DNA from: Marinobacter similis
GTDB lineage: Bacteria > Pseudomonadota > Gammaproteobacteria > Pseudomonadales > Oleiphilaceae
Assembly (NCBI RefSeq): GCF_000830985.1
Contig: NZ_CP007151.1
Location: 620,001-684,000 of the forward strand
Direction: 5' to 3'
Length of the DNA stretch: 64,000 bases
A model generated the notes under the pieces. That model worked only from the letters and a program-made list of their open reading frames with translations. It was not told where the DNA came from and searched no databases. Below are positions 9,404 to 19,092 of the stretch, one piece after another. Positions within the stretch are counted from its first letter, which is position 1, and every line of letters begins with the position of its first letter. The position numbers were made by a program, and so were the translations under genes.

Positions 9404-10279
9404 ATGACAACTACCGTCAGCTTTATCGGACTGGGCGTAATGGGCTACCCAATGGCTGGACACCTGGCAAAAGCCGGGCTCAATGTCAGAGTGTGGAACC
9501 GCACCTCGGAAAAAACCAAACAATGGGCTCAGGAATACTCAGGAACCCCCTGTCAGACTATCGCTGAGGCCGTGGACGGTGCCGATTTTGTTATGACCTG
9601 CGTTGGCGCCGACAAGGATCTGGTTGAAGTTTTCGAAGGCGACAACGGCATCATCGCCAACGCCCCCAAAAATGCCATTTTGGTGGACCACACCACCGCT
9701 TCCGCCGGAATTGCCGAGCAGTTGGCCGCATCCGCCAGCCAAAACGGTCAGGGCTTTATCGATGCGCCAGTTTCAGGCGGCCAACAAGGTGCCGAGAAAG
9801 GCCAGCTAACCATTATGTGCGGCGGCTCAGACGCGGATTTCAGCAAAGCCAAGCCGATTCTTGAACTTTACGCCCGCGCTCTGAACCTCATGGGCCCTGC
9901 AGGCAGCGGCCAAAAAACCAAAATGGTCAATCAAATTGCAATCGCCGGACTGGTCCAGGGCCTGTCCGAGGCCCTGCACTTTGCAGAGAAAGCCGAACTG
10001 GACGTCCAAAAGGTAGTGGATGTCATTTCAAAGGGGGCAGCTCAATCCTGGCAGATGGAAAACCGCTCCGGAACCATGATTGCCGGGGAATTCGACCACG
10101 GCTTTGCGGTCGACTGGATGCGCAAGGATCTGGGCATCTGCCTGGCAGAAGCCAACAAGGTGAATGCCTCGCTGCCGGTCACGGCCCTGGTGGATCAGTT
10201 CTATGGTGACGTTCAAGCCATGGGCGGACGCCGATGGGACACCTCCTCTCTGATCCAGAGACTGCGCAAACTGCGCTGA
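9404..10279 (+). CDS. NAD(P)-dependent oxidoreductase, 3-hydroxyisobutyrate dehydrogenase family
   Basis: A 291-residue beta-hydroxyacid dehydrogenase. The N-terminal Rossmann motif FIGLGVMGYPMAGHLAKAG (residues 6-24), the substrate motif DAPVSGGQQGAEKGQL (about 121-136) and the catalytic-lysine segment GSGQKTKMVNQIAIAG (about 167-182) define the family of 3-hydroxyisobutyrate, tartronate-semialdehyde and succinic/glyoxylic semialdehyde reductases. The Asn after Gly-x-Gly of the fold is not diagnostic enough to name the substrate. AGGAG lies about 11 nt before the ATG. It stands alone between two terminators, with no valine-degradation or glyoxylate genes beside it, so context does not fix its role; a detoxifying small-aldehyde reductase is as likely as valine catabolism. 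Confidence 0.85.
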   Translation: MTTTVSFIGLGVMGYPMAGHLAKAGLNVRVWNRTSEKTKQWAQEYSGTPCQTIAEAVDGADFVMTCVGADKDLVEVFEGDNGIIANAPKNAILVDHTTASAGIAEQLAASASQNGQGFIDAPVSGGQQGAEKGQLTIMCGGSDADFSKAKPILELYARALNLMGPAGSGQKTKMVNQIAIAGLVQGLSEALHFAEKAELDVQKVVDVISKGAAQSWQMENRSGTMIAGEFDHGFAVDWMRKDLGICLAEANKVNASLPVTALVDQFYGDVQAMGGRRWDTSSLIQRLRKLR

Positions 10280-10302
10280 GACAGTTTCTGAAATCAACAC
10301 GC

Positions 10303-10336
10303 AAAAAAAGGGGGCCCAAGCCCCCTTTTCTTTTTG
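10303..10336. terminator. Bidirectional terminator between the oxidoreductase and topA
   Basis: Stem GGGGGC/GCCCCC with a CCAA loop, flanked by seven A on one side and TTTTCTTTTT on the other. It lies between two convergent genes and has a T-tract in both directions, so it probably ends both transcripts. Confidence 0.85.
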
Positions 10337-10366
10337 ATACCAGTTAATCAGACCGGCAGGTACTGC

Positions 10367-12999
10367 CTACTTTTCTTTCGGCTGCCATTTACCCTTCACG
10401 TACCAGGCAGACCAGCCCGTCGCCTTTCCGTCCTTTTCGGACATGACGTACTGCTCCTTGGACTTCCTGCTGTAGCGAATGACCGTAGGATTGCCCTCCG
10501 GGTCCGCCTCTGGCGCCTTCATCAGGAACTCGTACTTGGGGTCAATCTCGTCGCGATGCGGCTTGATCTCCTTGACCAGCGGCGGCCGCGTTTCCCGATT
10601 CTTGGGAAATTTGCTCGCAGCCAGGAACAACCCGGAAGCACCGTCACGCAGCACATAAGTGTCATCCACTTTCTGGCACTGCAGCTCCGGCATTGGTACC
10701 GGATCCATTTTGGGCGGCGCGGGCTCTCCACTTTTCAATAACTTACGAGTATTTTTGCAAGTATCACTTGTACAACCGAAATACTTACCAAAACGCCCGG
10801 TCTTGAGCTGCATCTCAGAACCGCACTTGTCGCACTCCAGGGTCGGGCCATCATAACCCTTGATGCGGAAAGTACCCTGCTCGACCTCGAAGCCAGAACA
10901 ATCCGGATTGTTGCCACACACATGCAGCTTCCGGGTTTCGTCAATCAGATAACTGTCCATCGCGGTACCGCACTTGGCACAGCGGCGCTTTTTACGCAGC
11001 AGCCGGGTTTCGCCCTCGCCCTCAACATCTTCGTCAGCGCTGACCACCTCATCCCCTGAGGTCAGGTTGATAGTGGTTTTGCAACGCTCCTTGGGCGGCA
11101 GCGAGTAGCCGGAACAACCCAGGAAAACCCCTGTGCTGGCAACCCGGATCTGCATGTTGCGGGAACAGGTCGGGCAAGGAATATCGGTCTCCGTTGGCAC
11201 GTTCGCACGCATGCCACCGTCTTCGGTGCTCTCGCGGTTTCCAGCTGTTGCCGGAATTTGCCGTAAAAATCATTGAGCACTTTTTTCCACTCAACATCAC
11301 CTTCGGCAATCTCGTCCAGCTCGCCCTCCATCCGGGCGGTAAAGTCAAAATCCATCAGGTTCGGGAACGACTCCGACAAACGCTCGGTAACAATCTCACC
11401 CATCTTTTCAGCGTAGAACCGACGGTTCTGCAGCCGGACATAGCCACGATCCTGAATGGTGGAAATGATCGATGCGTAGGTCGAGGGCCGGCCTATACCC
11501 TGCTTCTCCAGCTCTTTGACCAGGCTGGCCTCGGTGTAACGCGGCGAAGGCTTTGTGAAGTGCTGGCTCGGATCCAGCTTCTTCAGGTCGAGAACCTCGT
11601 CTACCTTGATATCCGGCAACGCCACGTCTTCGTCTTTTTTGGACGACTGAGGAGCAGCTTTCAGAAAACCGTCAAACTTGATGATCCGGCCCCGGGTACG
11701 GAGCTCATAATCGCCGTTAGCGACCACAATGGAGGTGCTGAGGAACTCGGCATCCGCCATCTGACAGGCAATGAACTGACGCCAGATCAGGTCGTAGAGC
11801 TTCTCCGCATCCTTTTCGAGACCACTGATATCGGCCGGACGACGGCTAACCTCGGTAGGACGAATCGCCTCGTGCGCTTCCTGGGCGCCTTCCTTGCTGC
11901 CGTAGATCCGCTGCTTCTCAGGCAGGTAACGTTCACCGAACTGCTTCTGGATGAACTCCCGGCAGCCAGCCACCGCGTCCTGACTCAGGTTGGTGGAGTC
12001 GGTACGCATATAGGTAATGAAACCCGCCTCGTACAGCCTCTGAGCCAGCATCATGGTTTTCTTGACGCTGAAGCCCATGCGGTTACTGGCCGCCTGCTGT
12101 AGGGTTGAGGTAATAAACGGCGCCGACGGCCGCGACTTGGTCGGCTTGTCTTCGCGCTTGGCAACCTTGAAGCTGCCCGATTCCAGCCGGGCAACATGGT
12201 CATTGCTCTGCTGCTCGTTTACCGGCCGATAAGGCTTGTCGTCGTATCGGGTTACTTCAAATCGCACAGGCTCAGACTTGCCGGGTGCCAGATCAGCGTG
12301 CAACTGCCAGAATTCTTCCGGCACAAACTTCCGGATCTCACGCTCACGCTCGACAATCAGTCGAACCGCAACCGATTGGACCCTGCCAGCGGAAAGACCC
12401 CGGGCAAGCTTGGCCCACAACAGGGGCGAGACCATGTAGCCCACGACACGGTCGAGAAAACGACGGGCCTGCTGGGCATTAACGCGGTTGTTATCGAGCG
12501 CACCCGGGTCCTTGAACGCATCCTGAATGGCTCGCTTGGTGATCTCGTTAAAGACAACACGACGGTATTTGTCTGGCTCACCACCAATGGTCTGCTGCAG
12601 GTGCCAGGCGATGGCCTCTCCCTCGCGATCCAAATCCGTTGCGAGATAGATGTGGTCGGCAGATTTGGCCAGCCGCTTCAGCTCGCTGACCACCTTCTCT
12701 TTACCGGGCAACACCTCATAGCGGGCGTCCCAGTTCTTGTCAGGATCGACACCCATACGGGCGACCAGCTGCTCACGGGCCTTACGCTTCTTGTGCGCAG
12801 CTTTTTCTTCCGGAGCCATTTTTCGGGTTGCCGCCGCTTGGCGGGCCCGCTCTTTGGGATCGGATTGGGACCCACTGCCACTTACGGGAAGATCACGGAT
12901 GTGCCCGACGCTCGACTTAACAATAAAGTCCGAGCCCAGGTATTTGTTGATGGTCTTCGCTTTCGCAGGTGACTCGACAATTACGAGACTTTTACCCAT
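10367..12999 (-). CDS. topA: DNA topoisomerase I (frameshifted as read)
   Basis: Type IA topoisomerase that relaxes negative supercoils. The N-terminal Toprim domain ([19 protein letters not shown]), the active-site tyrosine motif [10 protein letters not shown] and a C-terminal set of three zinc-ribbon repeats ([34 protein letters not shown]) plus a basic tail are visible. The zinc part lies in another frame: at 11231-11234 the coding strand reads ACCGCGAGAGCACC, where ACC GCG GAG AGC ACC GAA GAC GGT GGC ATG gives continuous family sequence, so one G is missing. I prefer the ATG at 12999 (MGKS) as start; an in-frame ATG at 13035 adds 12 residues. The restored length is about 877. The gene is essential in most bacteria, which argues against a real mutation. 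Confidence 0.92.
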
Positions 13000-13101
13000 A
13001 TCGGAGATCTGTATCCTTGGCGATAAATCGGTCAATTCGTCAGCAAACCGTAAACTCGCTGCAAAATCAGTCGGCTAGATAAAACAAAATTGCCGCTATT
13101 C

Positions 13102-13130
13102 TGTGTAAGCCCTCTGTTTTACAGGGTCAA
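13102..13130 (-). promoter_or_regulatory. Possible sigma70 promoter of topA
   Basis: On the minus strand TTGACC (13125-13130) is followed after 17 nt by TACACA (13102-13107), a weak -10. An imperfect palindrome with arms CCCTGT and ACAGAGGG overlaps the spacer. The call is tentative. Confidence 0.3.
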
Positions 13131-13180
13131 GAATAGCAAGACAACCCATTATTTCACTTACACCCTGCTTTTCCCCGAGC

Positions 13181-13218
13181 TATAAATAGAAAGGCCCGGC
13201 GTGGTGCCGGGCCTTTCT
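13181..13218 (-). terminator. Intrinsic terminator of fadBA
   Basis: A perfect 13-bp stem (AGAAAGGCCCGGC and complement, 5-nt loop) lies 31 nt after the fadA stop; in the minus direction the arm ends in CTTTCT followed by ATTTATAG, a T-rich tail. Confidence 0.8.
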
Positions 13219-13248
13219 GGAACGCTCTAGCTCAACGTATTGAGCGGA

Positions 13249-14450
<1,202 letters not shown>

Positions 14451-14456
14451 TCAGGG

Positions 14457-16604
14457 TTAACCAAAGAACTTTTCGCCAGTCTTGGCCATTTCACGCAGCT
14501 TCTCGGTCGGGCGATAAAGAGCACCGAGATCTGCATACTTGTCTGCCAGCTCGACGAATGCGTCTACACCCATATCGTCGATATAGCGCAGGGCACCACC
14601 ACGGAACGGCGGGAAACCGATACCGAAGATCAGGCCCATATCCGCATCGGCCGGATCTTCAACGATGCCATCTTCCAGGCAACGAACAGTTTCCAGGCAC
14701 AACGGGATCATCATCCGGGCAATGATGTCTTCTTCATCAAAGTCTTTCTTACCCTGAACAACAGGCTCAATCAGCTTGTAGGTTTCCTCGTCTACAACCT
14801 TCTTGGGCTTGCCCTTCTTGTCGGTTTCATACTTGTAGAAACCTTTGTCATTCTTTTGACCGTAGCGGTTGTTCTCGAACATGACGTCGATGGCGGACTT
14901 GTTCTCGTCCTTCATCCGGTCCGGGAAGCCTTCAGCCATAACTTCATTGGCGTGCTTGGCAGTATCCATGCCGACTACGTCGAGCAGGTAGGCAGGACCC
15001 ATCGGCCAGCCAAACTTCTCCATGACCTTGTCGACTTTCTGGAAGTCGGCACCGTCACGGACCAGACCAGCAAAGCCACCGAAGTACGGGAACAGTACCC
15101 GGTTAACCAGGAAGCCTGGGCAGTCGTTCACTACGATCGGAGTCTTGCCCATGGCCTTGGCGTAGGCAACGGTGGTCGCGATAGCGCGATCACTGGTCTT
15201 CTCGCCACGGATTACCTCAACCAGCGGCATCATGTGCACCGGGTTGAAGAAGTGCATGCCACAGAAGTTTTCCGGACGCTTCAGGTTCTTGGCCAGAAGG
15301 TCGATGGAAATAGTGGAGGTGTTGGACGTCAGGATTGTATCGTCGCGAACCGCATCTTCGGTTTCACGCAGTACAGCGTCTTTTACCTTCGGGTTCTCAA
15401 CGACAGCTTCAACAACCAGGTCTACGCTTTTGAAATCACCGTAGTTAAGGGTTGGCGTAATGCTGTTGAGAACGTCCGCCATCTTGCTGGCGTCCATCTT
15501 GCCTTTGGCTACTCGCTTGGCCAGCAGCTTCTTGGCTTCTTCCAGGCCGAGCTTGATGCCGTCCTGGTTGATGTCTTTCATGACGATCGGGGTGCCCTTG
15601 AGCGCAGACTGGAACGCTACGCCGCCACCCATGATGCCAGCGCCCAGCACGGCCGCCAGGTTGACGTCACTGGCTTCTTTTTCCCAAGCCTTGGCTTTCT
15701 TCTTCAGCTCCTGATCGTTCAGGAACAAACCAACCAGGCAGGCTGCCACGTTGGTCTTGGCCATCTTGGCAAAGCCCTTGGCTTCAACTTCAATGGCTTT
15801 GTCACGGGTCAGGCCAGCGTGCTTCTGCATCACCTTGATGGCTTCAACCGGCGCCGGGTAGTTCTTGCCGGCTTTGCCAGCAACGAAGGCTTTGGAGATC
15901 TCGAAGGCCATCATGCTTTCCATGGCGTTCAGCTTGATCTTGCCCTTCTTCTCTTCGCGACGGGCCAGGTTATCCAGCTTGCCCTCGTTGCACTGATTGA
16001 TGATGCCAACAGCGGCCGCAACCAGCTTGTCGGATTCAACCACGGCATCAACTGCACCTACTTTCAGGGCGGCATCGGCACGGTTCTCGGTACCACCACT
16101 GATCCACTCAACGGCATTATCAACACCGACCAGACGAGACAGACGCACGGTACCGCCAAAGCCCGGGAAAATACCCAGTTTCACTTCAGGCAGACCAACC
16201 TTGGCCTTCTTGTCGATTACCCGGTAGTCCGTGGCCAGACACATTTCAAAACCACCACCCAGCGCCATGCCATTGATGGCGGTCACAGTCGGGAATGGCA
16301 AGTCTTCAACGGCGTTAAATACTTCGTTGGCCTTCAGGTTGTTGGCTACCAGATCCTCTTCCGAACCAGCAAACAGCTCGGTGAATTCGGTAATGTCGGC
16401 ACCAACAATAAAGCTGTCTTTGGAACTGGTTATGACCAGACCCTTCAGATTCTTTTGCGCTTTAATTGCGTCAGTTGCGGCACCCAGTTCTTCGATAGTG
16501 AGACGGTTGAACTTGTTGACTGACTCGCCCTGCAAGTCGAAGTTCAACTGAGCGATCCCGCCTTCGATCTCTTTAACCGTGATGGCTTTACCTTCGTAAA
16601 TCAT
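14457..16604 (-). CDS. fadB: Fatty-acid oxidation complex alpha subunit
   Basis: Multifunctional subunit with enoyl-CoA hydratase/isomerase activity in the N-terminal about 190 residues ([18 protein letters not shown], oxyanion hole) and 3-hydroxyacyl-CoA dehydrogenase in the C-terminal part (NAD-binding [17 protein letters not shown] near residue 320, catalytic-His segment [16 protein letters not shown]). It forms the alpha2beta2 complex with FadA. I chose the ATG at 16604 ([13 protein letters not shown], 715 residues) because GGAG lies 8 nt upstream, rather than the TTG one codon before. Regulation by a PsrA-type repressor is suggested by a near-palindrome upstream. Frame intact. Confidence 0.97.
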   Translation of the reverse strand: MIYEGKAITVKEIEGGIAQLNFDLQGESVNKFNRLTIEELGAATDAIKAQKNLKGLVITSSKDSFIVGADITEFTELFAGSEEDLVANNLKANEVFNAVEDLPFPTVTAINGMALGGGFEMCLATDYRVIDKKAKVGLPEVKLGIFPGFGGTVRLSRLVGVDNAVEWISGGTENRADAALKVGAVDAVVESDKLVAAAVGIINQCNEGKLDNLARREEKKGKIKLNAMESMMAFEISKAFVAGKAGKNYPAPVEAIKVMQKHAGLTRDKAIEVEAKGFAKMAKTNVAACLVGLFLNDQELKKKAKAWEKEASDVNLAAVLGAGIMGGGVAFQSALKGTPIVMKDINQDGIKLGLEEAKKLLAKRVAKGKMDASKMADVLNSITPTLNYGDFKSVDLVVEAVVENPKVKDAVLRETEDAVRDDTILTSNTSTISIDLLAKNLKRPENFCGMHFFNPVHMMPLVEVIRGEKTSDRAIATTVAYAKAMGKTPIVVNDCPGFLVNRVLFPYFGGFAGLVRDGADFQKVDKVMEKFGWPMGPAYLLDVVGMDTAKHANEVMAEGFPDRMKDENKSAIDVMFENNRYGQKNDKGFYKYETDKKGKPKKVVDEETYKLIEPVVQGKKDFDEEDIIARMMIPLCLETVRCLEDGIVEDPADADMGLIFGIGFPPFRGGALRYIDDMGVDAFVELADKYADLGALYRPTEKLREMAKTGEKFFG

Positions 16605-16968
16605 CAACTGATCTCCAGTCTGTGTTAGGAACTGCTTCCAGCCATCGACACGCTGTGGTGCGATGACTGTTTGTGCAGCGAGATTTCGGTCACTGCCCGA
16701 TCATTCGATCCAAAATTCATACAGTCGTTTGAATCGCGAGGGCACACGATGAAAAAAAAACGGGCGTTTGTCAATTTGTTTCTTGCGGCGGATCTGAAAA
16801 GTGGGCGCTAGCCACAGACTCCGAAACGCTAACCCCCGGATTTGATACTTGTTTACAGTTACCGCCATTGCAGCGGCCAAAACCGCTTGATTGGCCAGCG
16901 AAGTTACTTTAACTTCGACCTTCGACTTTAGTCCACAATAATAAAACAGCATTACGGAGACTCATCCG
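16605..16968. other. fadB / periplasmic-protein divergent spacer
   Basis: A 364-nt spacer with no convincing gene. It holds the PsrA-like operator (entered separately), a TTGACA on the minus strand at 16769-16774 lacking a good -10, and a nine-A tract at 16752-16760. GGAG about 8 nt before 16969 serves the plus-strand gene. Confidence 0.5.
16716..16733. promoter_or_regulatory. PsrA-like operator upstream of fadBA
   Basis: An 18-bp near-palindrome, TTCATAC-4 nt-GTTTGAA (arms differ at one position), lies 112 nt upstream of the fadB start. It resembles the G/CAAAC-N2-4-GTTTG/C pattern known for the fatty-acid-responsive TetR-family repressor PsrA of Pseudomonas. No psrA gene is in the window, so this rests on motif and location only. 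Confidence 0.5.
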
Positions 16969-17787
16969 ATGGAAGACACCCGCCTGAGAGTTCGCTCCCT
17001 GGTAGCCGCACTGATTCTGCTCACTTTGACCTCTCTGGGTGCCCGCGCCCAGGAAACAGCGGGAGGGTTTCTGTCAGAACTGCACGAATTCCGCGTCAAC
17101 AACTACATGGCCCTGGACGCCTATTACCGGTTCAGCGGTAATGGCGACACTGACACCCTCAATGAGATCGTGATCGGCATCAACGCGGCCAACGATGCGA
17201 TGAACACCATTATAAAAAGCACCACCGGTGTGCTCTCGACCGAACAGATCGAAGGCCTGAATCAGGAGTTCGACCAGTTCAAGGCGCTGATGCGTAGCAA
17301 TATCAATGACGTTCGCAAGACCGGCTACCCTGACCTGCGCCTGGTATCCGATATGGCCAACCAGGCACTTGCCATGAACAACATGGCAACTGACCTTTAT
17401 ATGGCTGCACAGGAAAGCGCCCAAACCGAGACTAACCCGAGGGTTGAAGCGGCCCGGTCAGCAGCAGTCAAGATGGCCCAGATGATGGCCAAGTACTCAG
17501 TACGCACCAATTCGCAGGTGGCCCAGACCTTTCAGGGCTCCGCTACTGAAAAGCCACTGGACGAGCAGGCCCGCGAGTTCGACCAGTTGCTGGCTACCGT
17601 CATGCGTGGTGACTCAGGTAGCGAACTGAAAGAGATCATGAGTGACATTTCGTCCAAGTGGGAATTCATTCGTGGCTCTTACATCAACTACAACGAAAAA
17701 AACGTCGGGTTCGTGATCGACCGATACTCAAAGGGCATTCTCAAAGGCCTGGCAACCACTATCACCCTGTTGCAAGGTAACGCCTGA
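16969..17787 (+). CDS. Secreted helical protein of unknown function
   Basis: I do not recognise this 272-residue protein. Residues 1-27 form a standard Sec signal peptide (RVRS, hydrophobic core LVAALILLTLTSLG, ending ARA), so the mature protein is predicted periplasmic. The rest is almost wholly helical, rich in Asn, Met, Gln and Ala and without cysteine. The segment SSKWEFIRGSYINYNEKNVGFVIDRYS near residue 225 (quoted in part: WEFIRGSYINYNEKN) faintly recalls four-helix sensor domains of chemoreceptors such as the PilJ N-domain, but no transmembrane anchor or signalling domain follows. GGAG precedes the ATG. It is monocistronic, followed by a 9-bp stem-loop, and divergent from fadBA. A free-standing periplasmic ligand-binding or sensor-accessory helical bundle is speculation. 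Confidence 0.7.
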   Translation: MEDTRLRVRSLVAALILLTLTSLGARAQETAGGFLSELHEFRVNNYMALDAYYRFSGNGDTDTLNEIVIGINAANDAMNTIIKSTTGVLSTEQIEGLNQEFDQFKALMRSNINDVRKTGYPDLRLVSDMANQALAMNNMATDLYMAAQESAQTETNPRVEAARSAAVKMAQMMAKYSVRTNSQVAQTFQGSATEKPLDEQAREFDQLLATVMRGDSGSELKEIMSDISSKWEFIRGSYINYNEKNVGFVIDRYSKGILKGLATTITLLQGNA

Positions 17788-17799
17788 GCCCTTCCTTCT

Positions 17800-17830
17800 G
17801 AAGCTGGCAGACACCCGGTCCGCCAGCTTC
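17800..17830 (+). terminator. Stem-loop after the periplasmic-protein gene
   Basis: A perfect 9-bp inverted repeat (GAAGCTGGC / GCCAGCTTC, 13-nt loop) begins 13 nt after the stop. The downstream sequence has only a short T-run, so termination would be weak. Confidence 0.4.
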
Positions 17831-17884
17831 CTGAATTTCCTACCCTTCATTGATGTGCATCAGTTACCAACTACACTGTTCGGA

Positions 17885-17907
17885 TCAGAATAGAGCTACT
17901 ATTCTGA
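17885..17907. promoter_or_regulatory. Perfect 9-bp inverted repeat upstream of the universal stress gene
   Basis: Arms TCAGAATAG and CTATTCTGA flank the 5-nt spacer AGCTA, ending 29 nt before the usp ATG and 12 nt before its AAGGAG. The size and symmetry fit a dimeric repressor operator, or alternatively a leader hairpin. No cognate regulator is identifiable. Confidence 0.45.
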
Positions 17908-17936
17908 ACTTATGTCCGGCATGAAGGAGTGATGCA

Positions 17937-18368
17937 ATGTCCGCTTACAGCAAGATGCTTGTTGCTATCGATCTGACCGAAGAGGCCCCGCAGGTCCTGA
18001 ACAAGGCCAAGGCAGTCTGTGAGTCCCACGGCGCTGAGTTGTTACTGATTCACGTGGTAGAACCGGTCGGATACGCCTATGGCGGTGACATCCCTATGGA
18101 TCTGACGGAATTGCAGGATCAACTCGACAAGGCTGCTCACGACCAGCTTGCAGGCTATGGCGACCAGTACGACATACCGAAAGCCAATCAGGTGGTCACC
18201 GTTGGCCGTCCGGAATCGGAGATTCACCGCCTCGCCAAGGAACACGAAGTGGACTTGATCATCGTAGGCAGCCACGGCAGGAAGGGGTTCCAGCTTTTGC
18301 TGGGCTCTACCGCCAATGGGGTTTTGCACGGCACCGAATGCGATGTGTTGGCGGTAAGAATCAACTAG
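17937..18368 (+). CDS. Universal stress protein, UspA family
   Basis: A single-domain cytoplasmic stress protein of 143 residues. It starts with the beta-strand MLVAIDLTEEA, has the HVVEP segment after strand 2, and ends with the ATP-binding signature VGSHGRKGFQLLLGSTAN, the Gly-x2-Gly-x9-Gly-Ser form seen in nucleotide-binding UspFG-like members. AAGGAG lies 8 nt before the ATG. It is monocistronic. A perfect inverted repeat just upstream suggests specific transcriptional control. The family is widely induced on growth arrest, but what signal acts here cannot be read from sequence. Confidence 0.92.
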   Translation: MSAYSKMLVAIDLTEEAPQVLNKAKAVCESHGAELLLIHVVEPVGYAYGGDIPMDLTELQDQLDKAAHDQLAGYGDQYDIPKANQVVTVGRPESEIHRLAKEHEVDLIIVGSHGRKGFQLLLGSTANGVLHGTECDVLAVRIN

Positions 18369-18423
18369 GATCAGGAACTGAAAGTCATCAACCCCATCAG
18401 TCGGCGGCAGCGCACTGAGCCGG

Positions 18424-19092
18424 TCAGTGCGGCTCGCCGCCCATCTTGGCCTCGAGTTTCCGGAGCTGACTTTCCAGCGAGAAGCTCACACTGGAAGCCA
18501 TTGAGAAGAAATTCAGCAACGCCTTCAGGTTACTGTCGCCCTTACAGACCGAGTGAATTCGCTGCCACAACGCCTGGTTAACCAACTGCAGGCGCTGGTT
18601 CCGCTCCACCAGACCCTTCAGCTCCCAATCCGGCTCCTCATGATTTCGCTTGGCGAAGTATTGCTGCAACAGATAGTGAGACACGCTGCGGGTGATGAAC
18701 TCGTCGGTATTGGCGAATGGCAGATGGTGCATCGCCATGGGCTTCAGTTCCGCGAGTACGGGGCAACCACTGGTCGCCATCTTGAGACCCAACAATGACC
18801 TGAGCGCCTCCTCTAGAGCAGTCTGCTTTACATAAGCGCGGCGCTCATCGGTCACGGTCACATCAACTTTCTGGTAGGCGTCATCGGCCTGGAACGCCTC
18901 CACAACGGGCAGGATTTCCGTTGCGGCCGGGCAATTCTCGGTATCGCTGGACCGCAAAGGACAGTTGGAGCACTGGCAATGCTCCAATTTTACCCAGGAC
19001 GGCTGTTTCGAAGCTGGCACTGCCGGCTGATCGGTTACCTTGAATTCAACTGTACGCCCGTCCTGAAACCTGAAACTGTAATTTACATTCAT
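18424..19092 (-). CDS. Unknown cysteine-motif protein (DUF6901-like), coupled to uup
   Basis: A soluble 222-residue protein. I start at the ATG 19090-19092 (MNVNYSFRFQDGRTVEF) because it overlaps the uup stop in an ATGA; a longer in-frame start lies inside uup. Residues 39-54 hold a compact CxCxxC...C motif (HCQCSNCPL ... NCPAA), which could bind zinc or an iron-sulfur cluster. A second conserved-looking block, GLKMATSGCPVLAELKPMA (about residues 102-120), is followed by HLPFANTDEF and a helical C-terminal half. From memory this pattern matches the family labelled DUF6901; I could not check it. No enzymatic motif is evident. The coupling to an ABC-F gene hints at a role near translation, but that is guesswork. 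Confidence 0.75.
   Translation of the reverse strand: MNVNYSFRFQDGRTVEFKVTDQPAVPASKQPSWVKLEHCQCSNCPLRSSDTENCPAATEILPVVEAFQADDAYQKVDVTVTDERRAYVKQTALEEALRSLLGLKMATSGCPVLAELKPMAMHHLPFANTDEFITRSVSHYLLQQYFAKRNHEEPDWELKGLVERNQRLQLVNQALWQRIHSVCKGDSNLKALLNFFSMASSVSFSLESQLRKLEAKMGGEPH

Noticed and set aside
14856..16523. A 555-codon open frame opposite fadB
   Set aside because: The same shadow effect; its protein is a reverse-complement artefact rich in His, Val and Gln with no family resemblance.
16769..16774. TTGACA on the minus strand as the fadB -35
   Set aside because: The hexamers at 16-18 nt spacing do not resemble a -10, so I do not call the promoter.
16701..16952. An 83-codon minus-strand frame upstream of fadB
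   Set aside because: It overlaps the PsrA-like operator, has a Lys/Arg/Phe-rich nonsense composition and no ribosome-binding site.
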